Assembly: GCF_042453785.1 (NCBI RefSeq)
Contig: NC_091672.1
Coordinates: forward strand, 9,504,501 to 9,568,500
DNA length: 64,000 nucleotides
From: Malus domestica
Taxonomy: Eukaryota > Streptophyta > Magnoliopsida > Rosales > Rosaceae
Direction: 5' to 3'
Both the position numbers and the translations under genes were made by a program. This document shows positions 60,001-64,000 of this stretch, piece by piece (positions within the stretch are counted from its first letter, which is position 1; each line of letters begins with the position of its first letter). Below the pieces are notes generated by a model. That model was not told the origin of the DNA. It searched no databases and saw only the letters and a list, made by a program, of their open reading frames with translations.

Positions 60001-61615
60001 ACTATATTGTGATTTTGTATATTATTTACACTAAAGCAGTGAAAGAGTGTGCTAAGTCATACAATGGTCCAGTAATAATGTGATTTTGTACTGATACTCG
60101 ATATGATGCGGTGCTCAATGTGAAATGATGGTTAACTAGAAATAGCACATGTTGCTCGGCTGCTCGGCTTATGGCTTATGTTGCATTGGTTGGCTCGGCT
60201 TGTGGTGTTGAAGGTGAGGGAGTCCCTTTTATAGAATAAGGGCTCGCTCCTCAATACATAAATGATGGGCTAGAGTTGATGCTCGCGGCAAGGCGGTTGC
60301 TCAGTAGGCGGTGATGCTCTCTAATGATGGTGAGGGAGTCCCTTATATAAAATAAGAGCTCGCTCCTCAATACATAAGTGATGGGCTAGAGTTGATGCTC
60401 GCGGCGATGCGGTTGCTCAGTAGGCGGCGATGCTCTCTAATGATGGTGAGGGAGTCCCTTTTATAGAATAAGGGTTTGCTCCTCAATATATGAATAGTAG
60501 GTGCTCTCTAATGAAAGTGAGGGAGTCCCTTTTATAAAATAAGGGTTCGCTCCTCAATACATGAATAATGAGTGCTCTCTAATGATAGTGAGGGAGTCCC
60601 TTTTATAAAATAAAGGTTCGCTCCTCAGTACATAAATAATGGGCTAAGTCCCCCAAGTATTTTTTATGATGCCCAGTTGCGGAAGCCCAATATATGGTAA
60701 ATAGTGTAGTCCCCCAAGTCTTCAGTCAATAGGGTCTGTTGGCTGAAGACTTCAAATTCAATCCATGTATGGGCCGAAGTGACGGTTGTTGGGAGGCGGT
60801 CTTTGTATATCATGCACTGAAGCTTTGTAGGTGAAACTTTGAAGTCGGAGCTTTGTAAATGAACCTTTCGAAGCTGGAGCTTTTGTAAATGAAGCTTTGA
60901 AGTCGGAGCTTTTGTAAATGAAGCTTTCGAAGCTGGAGCTCTTGTAAATGGAGCTCTCGAAGCTGGAGCTCTGTAAATGAAGCTTTCGAAGCTGATTGAC
61001 TTGAGTGATGCTCATGAATGTTTATGTTGATTGACATGAGTAATGCTTATAGATGTTGACATGAGTGATGCTCATGAATGTTGATATGAGTGATGCTCAT
61101 GAATGTTGATATGAGTGATGCTCATGTATAATTTTAGAGGATTGGACGTAGTTTTGATGACCTAGTTGGTGATAATAGCGATAGGCTGCTAAATAATTTT
61201 GGAGTACTGGACGTACTTTTGATCACTTAGTTGGTGATAATAGCAGCAGGCTGTCGAATAATTTTGAAGTACTGGACATACTTTTGATCACTTGGTTGGT
61301 GATAATAGCGGTAGGCTGCCGAATAATTTTGGAGTACTGGACGTACTTTTGATCACCTAGTTGGTGATTATAACGGCAGGCTGCCGAATAATTTTGGAGT
61401 ACTGGACGTACTTTGATCACCTGATTGGTGATAATAGCGGCAGGCTGCCGAATAATTTTGGAGTACTAGACATACTTTGATCACCTGGTTGGTGATAGGT
61501 GATAATAGCGGCAGGCTGCCGAATAATTTTGGAGTACTAGACGTACTTTTGATCACCTAATTGGTGATAATAGCGGCAGGCTGCCGAATAATTTTGGAGT
61601 ACTGGACGTACTTTT
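60001..61615. mobile_element. LTR-like fossil made largely of minisatellites
   Basis: Phrases 'gagggagtcccttttataNaataagg' and 'gtcccccaagtcttcagtcaat' are typical of a Rosaceae LTR family. Four or more arrays follow one another. There are 90-130 base units at 60205-60640. Units of about 30 bases around 'gaagctttgNaNNtNggagc' lie at 60815-60990. 'gatgctcatgaatgttgatatgagt' units lie at 61000-61125, and 65-base units at 61140-61615. No coding region is present. A poly-T run (61611-61629) closes the block. The family is not certain. Confidence 0.5.
61140..61615. repeat. Minisatellite, about eight 65-base units
   Basis: Units begin at intervals of 64-71 bases (gtactgg at 61204, 61269, 61334, 61399 and on). 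Each contains two small palindromes, 'ggcaggctgcc' and 'gatcacctaNttggtgat'. Confidence 0.9.
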
Positions 61616-61760
61616 TTTTTTTTTTTTTGCCTTCTTTACACATCAGTATAACTATACAATAATTGCTCCAGTTTGCAGAAAACAACTTAATAAAATATTC
61701 ATCAATGACAGTGGGTATGGGTGTGCCATGCTTTCCACTTCCTCGGCTTTTCTCCATCTT

Positions 61761-61995
61761 CAGACATCTTTTCCTTTTTCATTATTTTCCTCCCTTTATT
61801 TCTTGCTTTTGCTTTCTGCTTTTACTTTTCTCTTTTCCACCGCACCTCTCTCTGTCTCTCCACCTCCAGACATACTTTTCCTTTTTCATTATTTTCATCC
61901 CTTTATTTCTTGCTTTTGCTTTCTGCTTTTACTTTTCTCTTTTCCACCGCACCTTTCTCTGTCTTTCCACCTCCAGACATACTTTTCCTTTTTAC
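61761..61995. repeat. Pyrimidine-rich tandem repeat, 107-base unit, 2.2 copies
   Basis: Unit starts are at 61761, 61867 and 61974 ('cagacatNcttttcc'). Units are CT-rich with 'ttgcttttgctttctgc'. It sits in the 3' part of the chimeric reading frame's transcript region. Confidence 0.9.
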
Positions 61996-62624
61996 CTGCA
62001 GACTTGCCTTTGCTTTTTCTTTCTTTTTATCTTCTTCCCTTTAATGTTTTTCCAATCAAGTACCTGACAGCCTTCTTCATGAGTGTTTCCACTGGTGGAT
62101 GGTAGGTAGCCTCTGTAACAGTTTTCTTCTTGGCTGTGGGACTTATTCTGGATGACCATGACTCCACTATCAAACTTTCGAAGCATTACTGGGACGTCAA
62201 ATTTCTCCCAGAGCGAACACGCTTGCAGCATATCCTCTGGTGAGATTAGTTTTGTGCATCCGAGACCTCGGTCCTCTCCTGTTCTTCTTCGCCTGCTGAT
62301 ACACAGCTTCAGCAGTATCCTGCAATTGTGCATAGTGAGGAGACCTAATCGGTAAACGGGCTCGATGGAGAAGACGGGAGCGGACAGGCCGAGTTGCTTC
62401 ATGGCGTACGGAAGCGCGCCGAGGTGAAGTGTATCCGAATGCGACAGCAGGACTGTATCCACCGTCGAAGCTACCCTGGAGAGGGGTTGAAGGAAGGAGG
62501 GGTCAAAGTGGTCGTTCCAGCAGCAGTCAATGAGGAAGTTGAAGCCGTTGATTGGGACCAAATACGACAGAGGATTCTCGTTATATACGCCGCACAGCGG
62601 CGTCACCTGAACTGAAGTCCCCAT
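61992..62624 (-). pseudogene. Chimeric CPSF100-VPS36 open reading frame (210 codons)
   Basis: Residues 1-98 match the N-terminus of CPSF100 (cleavage and polyadenylation specificity factor, 100-kDa subunit): [60 protein letters not shown]. The match ends exactly there. Residues 124-167 match ESCRT-II subunit VPS36 near its C-terminus: [37 protein letters not shown]. About 25 unassigned residues join them, and a basic tail ([10 protein letters not shown]) follows. CPSF100 (about 740 residues) works in nuclear mRNA 3' processing, and VPS36 in endosomal sorting. Neither part is a complete domain, so it is probably a gene-fragment fusion. Yet the frame is open throughout. A longer frame starts at 62735, but the CPSF100 ATG at 62624 is the natural start. 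Confidence 0.8.
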
Positions 62625-62786
62625 TCGAATTTTTCTTCCAAGAGTTGCCCTCTCTTCAAATCTCTGCAACTGCGGCAATTGAAATGTTTGTTGCTGACGG
62701 CACCGTTTCTGGTTGCCTTCTCTCGAATGGAACACGACAAGTCGTTTCCACCTTTGTTTTTTTTTTTTTTGGGCTTTTGGGGGCTT

Positions 62787-62817
<31 letters not shown>

Positions 62818-62959
62818 AATGAACTTGGTGTCTCTGTGTGGGTTAGTGAGATGAGAGAGAAGGAAGGAATGTGACTGTGTTTCCATTAATGTCGCTGTGA
62901 CCGGGAGCTGAAACGGAAGACCTGGGTTTTGCAGTGATTGTGCAGGTGTTTGGTTCGTG

Positions 62960-63440
62960 GGTTTCTGCAGATTCACGGTGGAGTGTGGTGAGATGAAAAA
63001 ATGAAAGAGAACCGACATAGTTTTTCGTGTCGTTTCTCACAGATGGCTCCAAATGTTGATGTACAAAACCGGAAGGGTTTTGGAACAACGTAAATCCAAC
63101 CGTGAATCTGCAAGAAAGTAAAGAACACAAGATGTATCGTGGTTCACCCCAATGTTTGGGCTACCACACTGATGTTGATATTGTTTCACTTTGAATGGTG
63201 AATATACAAGAAGGCCAGAGGCAGTGTGCTCTCTAGCCTATTTTATGTGTACTCTCTTCCTATGGCCTAAAACCTTGGCCCCTTAACGAGGAGAGTGAGG
63301 AGTCCTTTTATAGAATAATGACCCCTCACTTATTACATATTTGCCCCTTCATTTATTACATAATTACATTTGAGTTTTCCAAGTATTTATACGAGGTCTA
63401 AATACGAAGGCCCTAGTATGGTACAAACATATTGTATATG
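62960..63440. mobile_element. LTR-like fossil fragment
   Basis: The sequence includes 'gaggagtccttttatagaataatg' and 'cttattacatatttgcccc', the same phrases as the LTR-like block at 60205-60640 and in the same orientation. It also has 'gtggttcaccccaatgtttgggctac'. There is no coding sequence. Its relation to the block left of the chimeric frame is inference. Confidence 0.45.
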
Positions 63441-63461
63441 TTTTATATATTGGTCGATAGA

Positions 63462-63462
63462 T

Positions 63463-63513
<51 letters not shown>
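63462..63513. repeat. (AT)n microsatellite
   Basis: About 25 AT units. Confidence 0.95.
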
Positions 63514-63519
<6 letters not shown>

Positions 63520-64000
63520 TCATGTATTGCGCAATTATATTTGCAAGTATAAAATCAATTTAGAAGTAAATTTAGGGTTTCTTAAACCCTAACAAAATCG
63601 GAAAAAAAAAAAAAAAAAAAAAAAAAGGAAAAACGCACTCACCCCTAGCCGCCAAGCCAAGCCAATTTGTGAACCGTGTCCAAAACCTAGACGCCGAATT
63701 AAACATAACGGCGTTTTGCTGTCGTCTCTGTCGTCTCATCAAGTGCCAGACCGCCTGCCGTCTTTCTCTGGCATCTCCCTTGAACTTCCTGGTGAAACCC
63801 ATCACCTCCGACGACCTGCAGTCGTCAAACGAGGACACCATGTCATCTACGACGACTGGATCCGAGATCACCTGGGAATCTCGTGAGATTTCTTTAAATC
63901 TCACCAATTTTTTGGACCCACTTCACGAATAACGGCCACCACGTGCTTGATTCTTCGTTTCACCGTAGAGGACCACTTCGAACAGTCGCCTGAAGCGTCC
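63514..64000. other. Window end; GC-richer block, no gene assigned
   Basis: After a run of about 26 A (63601-63626) the sequence becomes GC-richer (63640-64000), like the start of a gene. Open frames exist on both strands (63669-63932 plus, 63572-63907 minus), but neither matches a family I know. It may be the first exon of a gene continuing to the right. Confidence 0.3.

Noticed and set aside
60758-61556. Frames with repeated Ser/Lys/Leu peptides; also considered as a CRISPR-like array
   Set aside because: Units abut without unique spacers and vary by substitution, so these are minisatellites; CRISPR is not expected in a plant genome.
61663-62105. Plus-strand Phe/Leu/Ser-rich frames resembling membrane proteins
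   Set aside because: They come from the 107-base pyrimidine-rich tandem repeat and run antisense to the chimeric frame.
63572-63932. Overlapping frames at the window end as a gene
   Set aside because: Both strands are open over the same GC-rich stretch and neither shows a known domain.

Overview
The window is nuclear DNA from a eudicot plant. Split genes have canonical GT/AG introns, host genes are separated by nested transposons, and simple repeats are common. The repeat types (a Gypsy LTR starting TGTGACACACCCCGACC, a tRNA-Asp-primed Athila/Tat-like Gypsy, Harbinger-like and hAT MITEs) suggest Rosaceae, perhaps apple or pear. That placement is inference, not proof.

Layout. 1-11 kb is transposon ground: a Gypsy-type LTR cut by the window edge, a decayed Mutator-like element (MULE), and a 5'-truncated Copia fossil whose LTR carries a Harbinger-like element that itself carries another. 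12-14 kb holds adjoining pseudogene pieces of INO80 and a PPR-DYW gene. 14.7-31.4 kb is the gene-bearing part, all on the minus strand: a CAF1-type deadenylase, an alpha-crystallin-domain protein of the IDM2 type, a 108-residue coiled-coil protein, and a cytosolic NAD-dependent glycerol-3-phosphate dehydrogenase. Between them lie Gypsy and LINE relics and a hAT element with perfect target duplication.

32-38.5 kb is retroelement and minisatellite sequence (a minus-strand Gypsy with one LTR, primer site and gag piece). 38.9-45 kb is an AT-rich field of scrambled tandem copies of a non-coding unit. 46-49.5 kb is a 3'-truncated S-formylglutathione hydrolase gene that runs straight into ARP4 exons. 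These ARP4 exons form a giant inverted repeat (arms about 2.1 kb, 14-base loop, 50.4-54.7 kb). 55-60 kb is mainly non-coding with one MULE-type MITE. 60-63.5 kb has LTR-like minisatellites on both sides of an open chimeric reading frame that fuses CPSF100 to VPS36.

The intact genes do not form a pathway: they act in mRNA deadenylation, chromatin/DNA-methylation control and lipid/redox metabolism. The striking theme is repeated fusion of pieces of unrelated housekeeping genes (INO80+PPR, SFGH+ARP4, CPSF100+VPS36). The ARP4 palindrome is the best candidate for an unusual function, as a natural hairpin-RNA locus. All calls come from reading the sequence; no search was run.
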